Positions 36,330 through 45,898 of a DNA stretch of 64,000 nucleotides are shown in pieces. Within the stretch, counting starts at the first letter, position 1. The number at the start of each line of letters is the position of its first letter. The DNA lies in contig NZ_JAIWIA010000005.1 in the NCBI RefSeq assembly GCF_020176695.1, forward strand, positions 1 through 64,000, read 5' to 3'. Below the pieces are notes generated by a model that ran no database searches, was not told where the DNA came from, and saw nothing but the letters and a program-made list of their open reading frames with translations. A program made the translations under genes and the position numbers. This DNA is from Massilia sp. MS-15. GTDB taxonomy: Bacteria > Pseudomonadota > Gammaproteobacteria > Burkholderiales > Burkholderiaceae_D.

Positions 36330-37040
36330 ATGGCCAACCCCGTACTGCTGAACAATGTCGAGCACAAGGACCTGCGCGTGATTACCCGCCACGGCAGCGA
36401 CATGGACGAGAGCCACCCCTTCGTGCCGACCTTCCCGGCCGAATTCCGCCTGCTGCAGGCCCACTATCCGATCATCTTCCGCAAGGAGACCGAGGATGCG
36501 CCGTTCGAGCCGATCGCCCTGTTCGGCTTCGAGGCCGACGAAAACCTGTTCCTGGACGAGAAGGGCTGGGACGCGGCCACCGTCCCGCTGCTGGTCGACC
36601 GCCTGCCGTTCCTGATCGGCCGCGACGGCGACGAGCTGATGATCCACATCGACCTCGACAGCCCCCGCATCAGCAAGCTTGACGGCGAGCCGATCTTCCT
36701 GCCGCATGGCGGCATGAGCCCCTACCTCGAGAGCGTGAACCAGATGCTGGTCACGGTGCACCATGGCATGGGGTCGAACGCCGCATTCGTCGCCGCCCTG
36801 GTGCAGAACGAGCTGATCGAAAGCTTCTCGCTCGACGTGACTCTGGACGACGGATCGCAGAACCGCCTGGCCGGCTTCTATACCATCAACGAGGAGAAAC
36901 TGGAAGCCCTGGACGGCGCCGTGGTCGCCGAGCTGCACAAGGCTGGGTACCTGGCGCCGATCTACTACCAGCTCGCGTCGCTGTCGAATTTCCGCGCGCT
37001 GATCGACCGCAAGAATGCCCGCCGTGCTGCCCGCAGCTAA
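36330..37040 (+). CDS. SapC-family protein
   Basis: SapC-like protein of 236 residues, named after a Campylobacter S-layer gene but of unknown function. The typical features are PTFPAEFRLLQAHYPIIFRK near the N-terminus, ALFGFEADENLFLDEKGWDA, and a C-terminal part ending in YQLASLSNFRALIDRKN. No signal peptide or membrane segment, so cytoplasmic. It lies between halogenase 1 and the JmjC gene, whose start overlaps its end by 26 bp; translational coupling is likely. Confidence 0.88.
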   Translation: MANPVLLNNVEHKDLRVITRHGSDMDESHPFVPTFPAEFRLLQAHYPIIFRKETEDAPFEPIALFGFEADENLFLDEKGWDAATVPLLVDRLPFLIGRDGDELMIHIDLDSPRISKLDGEPIFLPHGGMSPYLESVNQMLVTVHHGMGSNAAFVAALVQNELIESFSLDVTLDDGSQNRLAGFYTINEEKLEALDGAVVAELHKAGYLAPIYYQLASLSNFRALIDRKNARRAARS

Positions 37041-38037
37041 GCCCATTCGCGAACTAAGCGGCCTGACGCCGCGCGACCTCGGCCCGCAGGTTCTGGAATC
37101 CACCGAGCCGGTGGTCCTGCGCGGCCTGGTCGCGGGGTGGCCGATGGTGCAGGCCGCGCGCGCATCAAACAGCGCGGCCGACGCCTACCTGCGCCGCTTC
37201 TACCGGGACGCCACCGTCAACGCGATGCTCGGCCCGCCCGAGATCGCGGGCCGCTTCTTCTACAACGAGGCAATGGACGGCTTCAACTTCGCGCCGCTGC
37301 GGGTGCGCCTGGACAAGGTGCTGGACGAGCTGGCACGTTACCGGGGCGTCGACCAGCAGCCGGCCATCTACGTTGGCTCGACCACTATCGACACCTGCCT
37401 GCCAGGCTTCCACGACGAGAACGTCATTGACCTGGGCGGACGCGACGCGCTGGGCTCGATCTGGATCGGCAACCGCACCCGCATCGCCGCCCACTACGAC
37501 CTGCCGGACAACCTGGCCTGCGTGGTGGCGGGCCGGCGCCGCTTCACCCTGTTCCCGCCCGATCAGGTCGGGAACCTGTACATTGGCCCGCTTGACCTGA
37601 CCCCGGCCGGGCAGAGCATCAGCCTGGTCGATTTCCTGGCGCCTGATTTGACGCGCTTCCCGCGCTTCGCCATCGCGATGGAACATGCGCTGAGCGTGGA
37701 AATGGAAGCGGGCGACGCCCTCTTCATTCCCAGCATGTGGTGGCACCACATCCAGGCGCTGGAAGACTTCAACGTGCTGGTGAATTACTGGTGGCGCCAG
37801 TCGCCGCCCTGGATGGACACACCGATGAACGCGCTGATGCACGCATTGATGAGCGTGCGCGACCTGCCGCCGGCGCAGCGCGCCGCCTGGGCCGAATTGT
37901 TCCGCCACTACGTGTTCGAGGCGGACGTGGAAACGGCAAGCCACATTCCGGCCGCCGCACGCCGCTCGCTGGCGCCGATGGACGCCGACACCGTGCGCAC
38001 CATCCGCGCCCAACTATTAAAACGAATGAATCGCTGA
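37015..38037 (+). CDS. Cupin_8/JmjC-like Fe(II)/2-oxoglutarate oxygenase
   Basis: Protein of 340 residues with a JmjC/cupin_8 fold similar to FIH and KDM8-type hydroxylases. The metal triad is visible: His160 and Asp162 in AAHYD, and a distal histidine at 244 or 245 in MWWHH, after the typical GDALFIPS. Family members hydroxylate side chains of proteins or small peptides, so this is a candidate modifying enzyme; the substrate is unknown. ATG 37015 overlaps the SapC gene; GTG 37024 is an alternative. The next gene starts 11 bp after its stop. Confidence 0.87.
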   Translation: MPAVLPAAKPIRELSGLTPRDLGPQVLESTEPVVLRGLVAGWPMVQAARASNSAADAYLRRFYRDATVNAMLGPPEIAGRFFYNEAMDGFNFAPLRVRLDKVLDELARYRGVDQQPAIYVGSTTIDTCLPGFHDENVIDLGGRDALGSIWIGNRTRIAAHYDLPDNLACVVAGRRRFTLFPPDQVGNLYIGPLDLTPAGQSISLVDFLAPDLTRFPRFAIAMEHALSVEMEAGDALFIPSMWWHHIQALEDFNVLVNYWWRQSPPWMDTPMNALMHALMSVRDLPPAQRAAWAELFRHYVFEADVETASHIPAAARRSLAPMDADTVRTIRAQLLKRMNR

Positions 38038-38047
38038 GGAGACCAGC

Positions 38048-39553
38048 ATGGACAAGGGAACGAACGGAATCGGCAAGCCCATACGCCGCGTCGTGATCGC
38101 CGGCGGTGGCACCGCCGGCTGGATGGCGGCCGCCTGCATCTCAAAGGTGCTGGGCAAGCGCCTCGACATCAAGCTGGTCGAGTCCGACGAGATCGGCACC
38201 GTCGGCGTGGGCGAGGCCACCATCCCGACCCTGCTCAACTTCCACAACATCCTCGAGATCAATGAGCAGGAATTCATGGCCGAGACCAAGGCCACCTTCA
38301 AGCTTGGCATCAGCTTCGAGAACTGGCGCAACGTGAACGAGCACTACATCCACTCGTTCGGCCTGACCGGTACCGACCACTGGACCGCCGGCTTCCAGCA
38401 CTTCTGGCACAAGGGCCGCGAGCGCGGCCTGGCCGGTGACTATGGCGATTATTGCCTGGAACTGCGCGCTTCCCAGGAAAACAAGTTCGCTCACCTGCCG
38501 GGCAACGGCATGAACTACGCCTACCACCTGGACGCCAGCGCCTATGCGCGCTACCTGCGCAAGTTCAGCGAGCGCTTCGGCGTGCAGCGCATCGAAGGTA
38601 AGATCGTCGACGTCAGCATCAGCGCAATGAGCGGCCAGGTGCGTTCCATCACGCTCGATTCGGGCGTGGACATCGAGGGCGACCTGTTCATCGACTGCAC
38701 CGGTTTCCGCGCCCTGTTGATTGGCCAGGCGATGGGCGTCGAGTACGAGAACTGGTCCGAGTGGCTGTTCAACGACAGCGCCGCGGCGCTGCAGACCACT
38801 TCCATGGGCGATGCAGTCCCGCTCACCCGTTCGATCGCCCATCCCTTCGGCTGGCAGTGGCGCATTCCGCTGCAGCACCGGGTCGGCAACGGCATCGTGT
38901 TCTCGAGCCGCTATGTGGAAGAGGGCGCCGCGATCGAAGCCCTGCTGGGGAACATCGAAGGCGAAGCCTTGATGAAGCCGCGTGTGATCAAGTTTACGCC
39001 GGGCCAGCGCAAGCAGGTCTGGAAGGGCAACGTGGTCGCGGTGGGCCTGTCGAGCGGCTTCCTGGAACCGATCGAATCGACCAGCATCCATCTGATCCAG
39101 CGCAGCATCCTGCGCTTGATGCAGATCTTCCCGACCAGCGGCATCGTGCAAAGCGACGTCGACGAATTCAACCGTCAGGCCTGGAGCGAGATCGAGCACA
39201 TTCGCGACTTCATCATCCTGCACTACAAGGTCAACAACCGGATCGACGCGCCTTACTGGCGTGACGCCCGCAACATGGCTGTGCCGGCCTCGCTCCAGCA
39301 CCGCATCGACCTGTTCCGCGAGACCGGCCGCGTGTTCCGGGTCCCGAACGAGCTGTTCGCCGAAAATTCGTGGATCCAGGTGATGCTGGGGCAAGGCATC
39401 CTGCCCTACCGTCACCACCAGACGGCCGACCTGATGGGCGACCAGGAGCTGTCGCACTTCCTCGGCGGGATCAAGGCGCAGATCGACCGTACCGTGGCTG
39501 GCCTGCCTTCGCACCAGGCCTACATGGAGCGCTACTGCGCGGCCCCGAAATAG
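38048..39553 (+). CDS. Flavin-dependent (tryptophan) halogenase 2
   Basis: Second FAD-dependent halogenase, 501 residues. FAD loop AGGGTAGW at 18-25, reactive lysine Lys85 in FKLGISF, canonical WQWRIP at 269-274, and FLEPIEST for the catalytic Glu region. It is closer to classical tryptophan halogenases than halogenase 1. ATG 38048 follows GAGGAG. Last gene of the module, ended by a bidirectional terminator. Confidence 0.9.
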   Translation: MDKGTNGIGKPIRRVVIAGGGTAGWMAAACISKVLGKRLDIKLVESDEIGTVGVGEATIPTLLNFHNILEINEQEFMAETKATFKLGISFENWRNVNEHYIHSFGLTGTDHWTAGFQHFWHKGRERGLAGDYGDYCLELRASQENKFAHLPGNGMNYAYHLDASAYARYLRKFSERFGVQRIEGKIVDVSISAMSGQVRSITLDSGVDIEGDLFIDCTGFRALLIGQAMGVEYENWSEWLFNDSAAALQTTSMGDAVPLTRSIAHPFGWQWRIPLQHRVGNGIVFSSRYVEEGAAIEALLGNIEGEALMKPRVIKFTPGQRKQVWKGNVVAVGLSSGFLEPIESTSIHLIQRSILRLMQIFPTSGIVQSDVDEFNRQAWSEIEHIRDFIILHYKVNNRIDAPYWRDARNMAVPASLQHRIDLFRETGRVFRVPNELFAENSWIQVMLGQGILPYRHHQTADLMGDQELSHFLGGIKAQIDRTVAGLPSHQAYMERYCAAPK

Positions 39554-39572
39554 GCCAGCCGCGCAAACAAAA

Positions 39573-39600
39573 AACCCGCTTCGGTGAAGCGGGTTTTTTT
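39573..39600. terminator. Bidirectional terminator between halogenase 2 and gluP
   Basis: AACCCGCTTC (39573-39582) pairs with GAAGCGGGTT (39586-39595), loop GGT, with an A-run before and a T-run after, so it can end transcripts from both sides. Confidence 0.88.
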
Positions 39601-39618
39601 TTACCAAATGGCCAGGAT

Positions 39619-40923
39619 TCAGCTTGCCGTCACCGGTTGCCTGTGCAGGTTCGCGTACTTGATGCCGAAGTAGAGGATGAACAGGTAGCACACGGCCGGC
39701 ACCAGGAAGGATGGCTGCAGGCCGATGGTATCGGCGAACATGCCCTGGATGAAGGGCACGATGGCGCCACCGACGATCGCCATGCACAGGATGCCCGAAC
39801 CCTGGCCGGTGAACTTGCCCAGACCGTGCAGCGCCAGGCTGAAAATGGTCGGGAACATGATGGAATTGCACAGGCCGACCGCGATGATCGCCCACATCGC
39901 CAGCTTGCCTTCGCTGAAGGTGGCGGTGAGCACCAGCAGGATCGAGCCGAGCGCGGTGACGGCCAGCGACTTGCCCGGGCTGACGTAGCGCATCACGGCG
40001 AAGCCGACGAAGCGGCCGACCAGGGCACCGCCCCAGTACAGGCTGACGTACTGCGCCGCATCCGCATGGCTCAGGCCCGCGATGTTGCCCTCGCCGAGGA
40101 AGTTGATCAGGAAGCTGCCGATGCTGACTTCCGCACCCACGTACAGGAAGATCGCGACCGCACCCAGCACCAGGTGGCGGTAGGCCATGGCGCCGCCCTT
40201 GCCGTCCACGGCCGGCTTGCCGTCGGCGGAGTGGTCGATCCTGGGCAGCCTGGCCAGCGCGAACAGCACCGCCAGGATTGCCAGCGCCGCAGCCAGGCCC
40301 AGGTAGGGACCCTGCACGGCGGCGGCTTCGGCGGCCTTATGGGCGGCCTGCTCGGCGGCCGTCATGGCGGCCAGCTGGTCGGCGCTGAGGACAACCGTGG
40401 ACAGGATCAGGATGCCGCCCAGCGAAGGTGCGACGGTGGTGCCGAGCGAGTTGAAAGCCTGGGTGAGCGTAAGACGACTCGATGCGGTGCGCGCCGGCCC
40501 GAGTACGGTGACATAAGGATTGGCCGCCACCTGCAGGATAGTGATGCCCGAGGCCAGCACGAAGAAGGCGAACAGGAACAGACCGTAGCCGCCTTTGGAC
40601 GCCGGATAGAACAGGGCGCAGCCGGCCGCCGCGATCATCAAGCCGGTGACCGCGCCTTTCTGGTAGCCGATGCGGCGGATCAGGGCGCCGGCCGGCAGCG
40701 AGACGATGAAGTACGCGCCGAAGAAGCAGAACTGCACCAGCATCGCCTGCAGGTAGGTAAGGGTATAGATCGACTTCAGGTGCGGGATCAGGACGTCGTT
40801 GAGCGACGTGAGCAGGCCCCACATGAAGAACAGGATGGTGACGATGACGAGCGCGCCGGTGTGCGGGTTGTGCTCGGCTTCCGTGGCTGGTGCCAGTACC
40901 GGATTGGGTGCCGCGTTTTGCAT
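39619..40923 (-). CDS. gluP: Sugar MFS transporter (glucose/galactose, GluP/FucP type)
   Basis: Proton-linked sugar symporter, 434 residues with about 12 membrane helices. The family start [19 protein letters not shown] and the [10 protein letters not shown] and QVAANPYV segments are present. It would bring in glucose released by the periplasmic GH3 enzyme. Last gene of the GH1-GH3-glk-gluP operon, 15 bp after glk. Confidence 0.9.
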   Translation of the reverse strand: MQNAAPNPVLAPATEAEHNPHTGALVIVTILFFMWGLLTSLNDVLIPHLKSIYTLTYLQAMLVQFCFFGAYFIVSLPAGALIRRIGYQKGAVTGLMIAAAGCALFYPASKGGYGLFLFAFFVLASGITILQVAANPYVTVLGPARTASSRLTLTQAFNSLGTTVAPSLGGILILSTVVLSADQLAAMTAAEQAAHKAAEAAAVQGPYLGLAAALAILAVLFALARLPRIDHSADGKPAVDGKGGAMAYRHLVLGAVAIFLYVGAEVSIGSFLINFLGEGNIAGLSHADAAQYVSLYWGGALVGRFVGFAVMRYVSPGKSLAVTALGSILLVLTATFSEGKLAMWAIIAVGLCNSIMFPTIFSLALHGLGKFTGQGSGILCMAIVGGAIVPFIQGMFADTIGLQPSFLVPAVCYLFILYFGIKYANLHRQPVTAS

Positions 40924-40938
40924 GGTGTCTCCGTATTG

Positions 40939-41913
40939 TTATTGCATTGCTGCGATGTGGTCCGAGAGCATGGCGGATACGCCGCGCAGCGCCGGGTACT
41001 GCTCGGTGATGAGGTAGGTCGGGATGCGCGCCAGGTAGGGGCTGAGACGCCCCTTGTCCTCGAAGCGCGCGCGAAACGCGGATTCGGTAAACAGTTTACC
41101 GAGACGCGGCACGATGCCGCCGCCGATGTACATGCCGCCGGTCGCGCCCAGGGTCAGGGCGACGTTGCCGGCCACGCTGCCCAGCACCGCGCAGAAGGTC
41201 TGCACGGTCTTGATGCAGTCGGCGCAGGAACCGTCCAGCGCGGCGCCAGTGATGCTGGGCGCGTCGATACGCTTGCCGGTCAGCGCCCAGTGGATCAGCT
41301 CCAGCCCCATGCCCGACAGCAGGCGCTCGGCCGACACGTGGCCGTATTCTTCCCACAGCGCGTCTAGGATCGCCACTTCTTCCTTGCTGGATGGCGCGAA
41401 GCTGACGTGGCCGCCTTCTCCGGCCAGCGCGATCCAGCGGTTCCCGGCCGGGATCACGCCGGAGACGCCCAGGCCGGTACCGGGGCCGATCAGGCCAATG
41501 GGCCGCCCAGGTCGCCCATCCTGCAATTCGATGCCGCCGCCGATGCGCTCGCGCCCGTCGGCCGCCAGGTGCGGCAGCGACATCGCCAGCGCGGCGAAGT
41601 CGTTTACCACCAGCAACGTTTCCAGGCCCTGCTCCTGGCGCAGGCCCTCGATCGAGAAGCTCCAGTGGTGGTTGGTCATGCTGACCCGGTCTTCCTCGAC
41701 CGGATTGGCGATCGCGATTGCGGCATGGTGCACGCCCTCGACAGCAAAGCCGCGCGCGGCGGCCTTGCCGAGGTAGGCCTGCATCGCCGCGCCCAGCGTC
41801 GGGTAATCGGCGCAGGCCAGCACCTCGATGTCGTCGAAGCCCGCGCCCGACTGCAGGGCGAAGCGGGCGTTGGTGCCGCCGACATCGGCCAGCAATTTCA
41901 GGCTGCCGCTCAT
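40939..41913 (-). CDS. glk: Glucokinase
   Basis: Bacterial glucokinase of 324 residues. ATP-phosphate motif LADVGGTNARFAL near the N-terminus, sugar-binding VVNDFAALAMSLPHL, second phosphate motif GPGTGLGVSG, and EGGH. Phosphorylates glucose from GH1 and GluP in the cytoplasm. ATG 41913 overlaps the GH3 stop as ATGA, a translational coupling signal. Confidence 0.94.
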   Translation of the reverse strand: MSGSLKLLADVGGTNARFALQSGAGFDDIEVLACADYPTLGAAMQAYLGKAAARGFAVEGVHHAAIAIANPVEEDRVSMTNHHWSFSIEGLRQEQGLETLLVVNDFAALAMSLPHLAADGRERIGGGIELQDGRPGRPIGLIGPGTGLGVSGVIPAGNRWIALAGEGGHVSFAPSSKEEVAILDALWEEYGHVSAERLLSGMGLELIHWALTGKRIDAPSITGAALDGSCADCIKTVQTFCAVLGSVAGNVALTLGATGGMYIGGGIVPRLGKLFTESAFRARFEDKGRLSPYLARIPTYLITEQYPALRGVSAMLSDHIAAMQ

Positions 41914-44408
41914 TTGAGTTCCTCGCAGCGCACAGCATCCGGTTCGCTTGCGGCGCCGCCGGCGATCTCGATGTTGGTGAAGGCGGCGGCGAAGGCGGCA
42001 TCGCTCGCCATGCTGAACGGCGCATCGACCTTGGAAAGATCCGTGCCCTTGGCCCTGAAGCAGCTCAGCGGAATCCTGACGGTCTGCTTGCCCTTGCCGG
42101 CCAGGCGCTTGAACAGGGCCGTGGTATCCAGGACCCCGCTGCCCATCGCCATGCTGACCTTGCCGGCCGGCGCCCTGTACACGATGGTATCGAAGCGCAG
42201 CGCCGCGTTGGCGCTGGCGCTTGGGGGCAGCACCATGGCGCGGGCACCGCGCGCCTCGACGGTGGCCGGCCCGGACCAGGTCACCAGCTTGGCGTCCTGC
42301 TGGGTATTGACCTGCGAGGTCTGCACCGTCACACCCGGCAGGGTGAAGGTCGTATTCAGGTCGGCGCCCAGGACCAGCTGCTGGGAACCGCTTCGGATGG
42401 TCAGCGGGAAGCTGGCGCGGTCGGACTGGCTGAACACCGGGAAGCTGTTGCTGACGCCGCAGCCGCCGGCCGGGTAGGTCGCATCCAGCTTGCCTACCCT
42501 GGATCGCGTGGCCGCCTTCAAGCCGTAGCCATAGGCGAACAGCGGCGCGTAGTTCTTGTCGCCGACATTCAGATCGCTCTGGCAGGCCGACTTCGGCCAC
42601 GAGAACGGCAGCTTGCCGGTGAATTCATGGCGCTTGGGACCGGCCACCAGGAGGTCGGACACACCCTTGCCCTCGGTGCCCGGCAGCCAGGCCGCCACGA
42701 ACACGTCCGAGAGGTTGAGCAGGTCGTTCACGTAGAGCGGACGGCCGGAGATGAACACGGTAACCACCGGCTTCCCCTTGCCGGCTACCGCCTGCAGCAC
42801 GGCCAGGTCTTCCGGATAGCGGCTCGAATGGCGCAGGGTGCCGTTGGGGCCGATGTCGCCGTCGCCTTCGGCATACGGGCGCTCGCCGATCACCGCCACC
42901 ACTGCATCGAACTGCGACACGTCCACGCCCTTGGCGTCGATGCTGAAGCTGACCTTGTCCTTGCCTGCCGCTTCGCGGATGCCGGCCAGGATCGTGTCGG
43001 CGTTCGGGAAGTCGGCATTGGTCGTGGCCGTGCCCTGCCAGGTGATCGACCAGCCGCCGGACTGGTTCGACAGGTCGTCCGCGCTCTTGCCGACCACCAG
43101 GATCTTCTTGCCGCGCGCGATCGGCAGCGCCAAGCGGTCGTTCTTGATCAGGACCAGCGATTCGCGCACCGCGCGGCGGGCCAGCGCGCGCGCCTGCATC
43201 GCATCGTCCTTGCCCGCATAGGCATTCTGCGACGGACTCTTGTCGAACAGGCCGGCGCGCAGTTTCACGCGGATGATGCGGCTGACCGCATCATCCAGGC
43301 GTGACATCGGTATCTCGCCGCTCTCGACCTGCCTGATGGTGTTGGCAATAAAGGCCTTCCAGTCGTCGGGCACCATGACCATGTCGTTGCCGGCATTGAT
43401 CGCGGCCGCGCAGCTGTCGTTGCTGCAGCCTGGCACTTCGCCGTGCCCGTTCCAGTCGGTGACGACGAAACCGTCGAAGCCCATTTTCGTTTTCAGCACG
43501 TCGGTCAGCATGGCGCGGCTGCCGTGCATCTTGCCGTAGTCGGTGCCGCCCGCCACGTCGTTCCAGGAGTTGAACGAGGACATCACGGTCTGGGCGCCCG
43601 CCTGCAGGGCAGGGTAGTAGCCGGCGCCGTGGATGTTGACCATCTCGGCCTTGGTCGACTTGTTGACGCCGCGGTCCTTGCCGTGCTCGGTGCCGCCGTC
43701 GCCGATGAAGTGCTTGGCGGTGGCGATGGTGTTGGCGTCGTTCTTCAGCGCGCCCTGCATCCCCCGCACGTAGGCGCCGGCATAGCTGGCGACAACTTCC
43801 GGATGCTCGGCATAGCTTTCGTAGGTGCGCCCCCAGCGGTCGTCGCGCACCACGGCCAGGGTCGGGCCGAACACCCAGGCGATGCCGCTCGCGCGCGTGG
43901 CTTTCGCCGTGGCCGCGCCGATCTCTTCGAGCAGCTTCGGATTGCGCGCCGCGCCCAGGCCGATGTTGTGCGGGAAGAGGGTGGCGCCGAATACGTTGTT
44001 GTGGCCATGGACCGCATCCGTGCCCCACACCACCGGCACCTTGATCGCCATGTCGGTGGCCATCGAGGCCTCGTAGTAGCGCTGGGCCAGCGCCAGCCAC
44101 TCGGCGGCCCTGGCATGCTTGTTGTTGTTCGGCCAGCTGCCGCCGCCGTTCAGGACCGAGCCGAGGTAGTAACGCCTCACGTCTTCCGGGGTGACGGTCT
44201 TGATCTCGCCCTGGGTGATCTGGCCGACCTTTTGCGCCAGCGTCATCTTGCCGACGATCTCGCGCACACGTTGCTCGATGGCGGCATCCTTGCCGATGGC
44301 GCTGCGGACCTGAGGCCAGTCGGCCAGGGGCGTTGCCGCATTGGCGGTCAGGGGCAGGGCGAGCGCGATGGCCAGCGCCAGAAGCGGGTTGCGAAGCTTG
44401 GGTGTCAT
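41910..44408 (-). CDS. GH3 exo-beta-glucosidase, periplasmic
   Basis: Glycoside hydrolase family 3 enzyme, 832 residues, similar in size and layout to exo-1,3/1,4-beta-glucanases. Signal peptide ends TANA. The nucleophile is Asp318 in GFVVTDWNG; KHFIGDGGTEHGKDRG (about 232-247) binds substrate. After the second GH3 domain there is a C-terminal beta-domain of about 170 residues. ATG 44408 is chosen because the signal peptide begins there. It releases glucose from oligosaccharide ends in the periplasm. 35 bp after GH1. Confidence 0.93.
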   Translation of the reverse strand: MTPKLRNPLLALAIALALPLTANAATPLADWPQVRSAIGKDAAIEQRVREIVGKMTLAQKVGQITQGEIKTVTPEDVRRYYLGSVLNGGGSWPNNNKHARAAEWLALAQRYYEASMATDMAIKVPVVWGTDAVHGHNNVFGATLFPHNIGLGAARNPKLLEEIGAATAKATRASGIAWVFGPTLAVVRDDRWGRTYESYAEHPEVVASYAGAYVRGMQGALKNDANTIATAKHFIGDGGTEHGKDRGVNKSTKAEMVNIHGAGYYPALQAGAQTVMSSFNSWNDVAGGTDYGKMHGSRAMLTDVLKTKMGFDGFVVTDWNGHGEVPGCSNDSCAAAINAGNDMVMVPDDWKAFIANTIRQVESGEIPMSRLDDAVSRIIRVKLRAGLFDKSPSQNAYAGKDDAMQARALARRAVRESLVLIKNDRLALPIARGKKILVVGKSADDLSNQSGGWSITWQGTATTNADFPNADTILAGIREAAGKDKVSFSIDAKGVDVSQFDAVVAVIGERPYAEGDGDIGPNGTLRHSSRYPEDLAVLQAVAGKGKPVVTVFISGRPLYVNDLLNLSDVFVAAWLPGTEGKGVSDLLVAGPKRHEFTGKLPFSWPKSACQSDLNVGDKNYAPLFAYGYGLKAATRSRVGKLDATYPAGGCGVSNSFPVFSQSDRASFPLTIRSGSQQLVLGADLNTTFTLPGVTVQTSQVNTQQDAKLVTWSGPATVEARGARAMVLPPSASANAALRFDTIVYRAPAGKVSMAMGSGVLDTTALFKRLAGKGKQTVRIPLSCFRAKGTDLSKVDAPFSMASDAAFAAAFTNIEIAGGAASEPDAVRCEELK

Positions 44409-44443
44409 GGGTCGTCTCGCTATCTTGTTATGTTGTGCAGGTC

Positions 44444-45811
44444 TTATTCGCCGCGCAGGAAGGAGCGGTACCACTTGCCGCTGCCCTTCAGGCGGCGCTG
44501 CTGGGTGGCATAGTCGATGTGGGTCAGGCCGAAGCGCTTGAGGTAGCCCTCGGCCCATTCAAAGTTGTCGAGCAGGCTCCAGGCGAAGTAGCCTTTCACC
44601 GGCACGCCGTCCCCGATTGCCGATTTCAGGGTGGCGAGATGGCGCATCAGGTAGCGGCGGCGCTCGACGTCGTCGATCTCGCCTGCGCCGTCGACTTCGT
44701 CCGCGTAGCAGGAACCGTTTTCGGTGATGTACATCGGGCCCGGGTGGTAGTCCTTCTCGATGCGCAGCAGCAGTTCGGCCAGGCCCTGCGGCGCCACCTC
44801 CCAGCCCATGTAGGTGGTCTCGGCGCCGGGTGGCGGCGGCAGCACGCGCGCGCCCAGGGGCGCATGGCCGGGGGCATCCTGGATGGTCTCGGGGAAGTAA
44901 TAGTTCACGCCCAGGAAGTCGGTCGGCACCGCGATCGCTTCCAGGTCGCCCGGCAGGACGACCGGCGCGGCGTCGCCGATGGCATCCAGGGTCGCCTGCG
45001 GGTAGCCGCGGCCGTAGAGCGGGTCGAGGAACCAGCGGTAGCGCAGGCCGTCGTGGCGCTCGGTGGCGGCGATGTCCTCCGGTTTGCTGGATGCAGGGCG
45101 CACCGGATGCAGGCTGAGGGCGATGCCGGCCCTGGCATTGGGCACGTTGGCGCGGATCAGCGGCACCGCCTTGCCGTGCGAGAGCAGCACGTGGTGTGCC
45201 ACCTGCAGCGCGGTCTTGAAATCGGTGTTGCCGGGTGCATGCCAGCCTTCGAAGTTGCCGATGATCGATGTGCACCATGGTTCGTTGTGGGTGATCCAGT
45301 GCTGTATGCGGTCGCCAAGGCGGCGCGTCATCGCATCCACGAAAGCGAGGTAGGCGTCCACGGTGGCGCGTTCGTTCCAGCCGCCGCGGTCCTGCAGAAA
45401 CTGCGGCAGGTCCCAGTGGTACAGCGTGGCCCAGGGCTGCAGGCCGCGCTCCAGCATGCCGTCCACCAGGCGGGAGTAAAAATCCAGGCCCTTTGGATTC
45501 GGCTTGCCGCCCACTTCGGAGAAGATGCGCGGCCAGGCGATCGAGAAACGGTAGGCGTTCAGGCCCATGTCGCGCCCGATGTCGAAATCTTCCGGCCAGC
45601 GGTGGTAGTGGTCGCACGCGACCAGGCCGCTCGAGCCATCCTTGATCTTGCCGGGGGTGGCGGCGAAACGGTCCCAGATCGACTCGACCCGGCCGTCTTC
45701 CCGGCCTGCACCTTCGATCTGGTAGGAAGAAGTCGCGCAGCCCCACAGGAAGTCGGGGGCGAAATCGCCGCGCGTCGGAGTCTTGGGCTCGGGTCGGTTG
45801 GTTATCGTCAT
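44444..45811 (-). CDS. GH1 beta-glucosidase, cytoplasmic
   Basis: Family GH1 enzyme of 455 residues without signal peptide. Acid/base Glu177 is in THNEPW and nucleophile Glu364 in YITENGS. FLWGCATSSYQIEG marks the normal N-terminus. It would cut beta-linked disaccharides imported by the ABC system. Heads the operon GH1-GH3-glk-gluP behind its own promoter with embedded LacI-type operator. Confidence 0.95.
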   Translation of the reverse strand: MTITNRPEPKTPTRGDFAPDFLWGCATSSYQIEGAGREDGRVESIWDRFAATPGKIKDGSSGLVACDHYHRWPEDFDIGRDMGLNAYRFSIAWPRIFSEVGGKPNPKGLDFYSRLVDGMLERGLQPWATLYHWDLPQFLQDRGGWNERATVDAYLAFVDAMTRRLGDRIQHWITHNEPWCTSIIGNFEGWHAPGNTDFKTALQVAHHVLLSHGKAVPLIRANVPNARAGIALSLHPVRPASSKPEDIAATERHDGLRYRWFLDPLYGRGYPQATLDAIGDAAPVVLPGDLEAIAVPTDFLGVNYYFPETIQDAPGHAPLGARVLPPPPGAETTYMGWEVAPQGLAELLLRIEKDYHPGPMYITENGSCYADEVDGAGEIDDVERRRYLMRHLATLKSAIGDGVPVKGYFAWSLLDNFEWAEGYLKRFGLTHIDYATQQRRLKGSGKWYRSFLRGE

Positions 45812-45837
45812 GATGGGTCTGGTTGAATCGTTACGCT

Positions 45838-45866
45838 AGGATATTTGGAAAGCTTTCCAATTGCAA
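45838..45866 (-). promoter_or_regulatory. GH1 operon promoter with operator in the spacer
   Basis: Minus strand TTGCAA (45866-45861), 17-base spacer, TATCCT (45843-45838). The 16-bp palindrome TTGGAAAGCTTTCCAA (45845-45860) fills the spacer, so a bound LacI protein would block RNA polymerase. Confidence 0.7.
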
Positions 45867-45894
45867 TCTAAAAAAAAGAGGCCGGCAAGCGGCC
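45867..45894 (-). terminator. Terminator of the lacI-type gene
   Basis: On the minus strand GGCCG-CTTG-CCGGCC is followed by TCTTTTTTT, directly after the regulator's stop codon. Confidence 0.75.
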
Positions 45895-45898
45895 CAGC

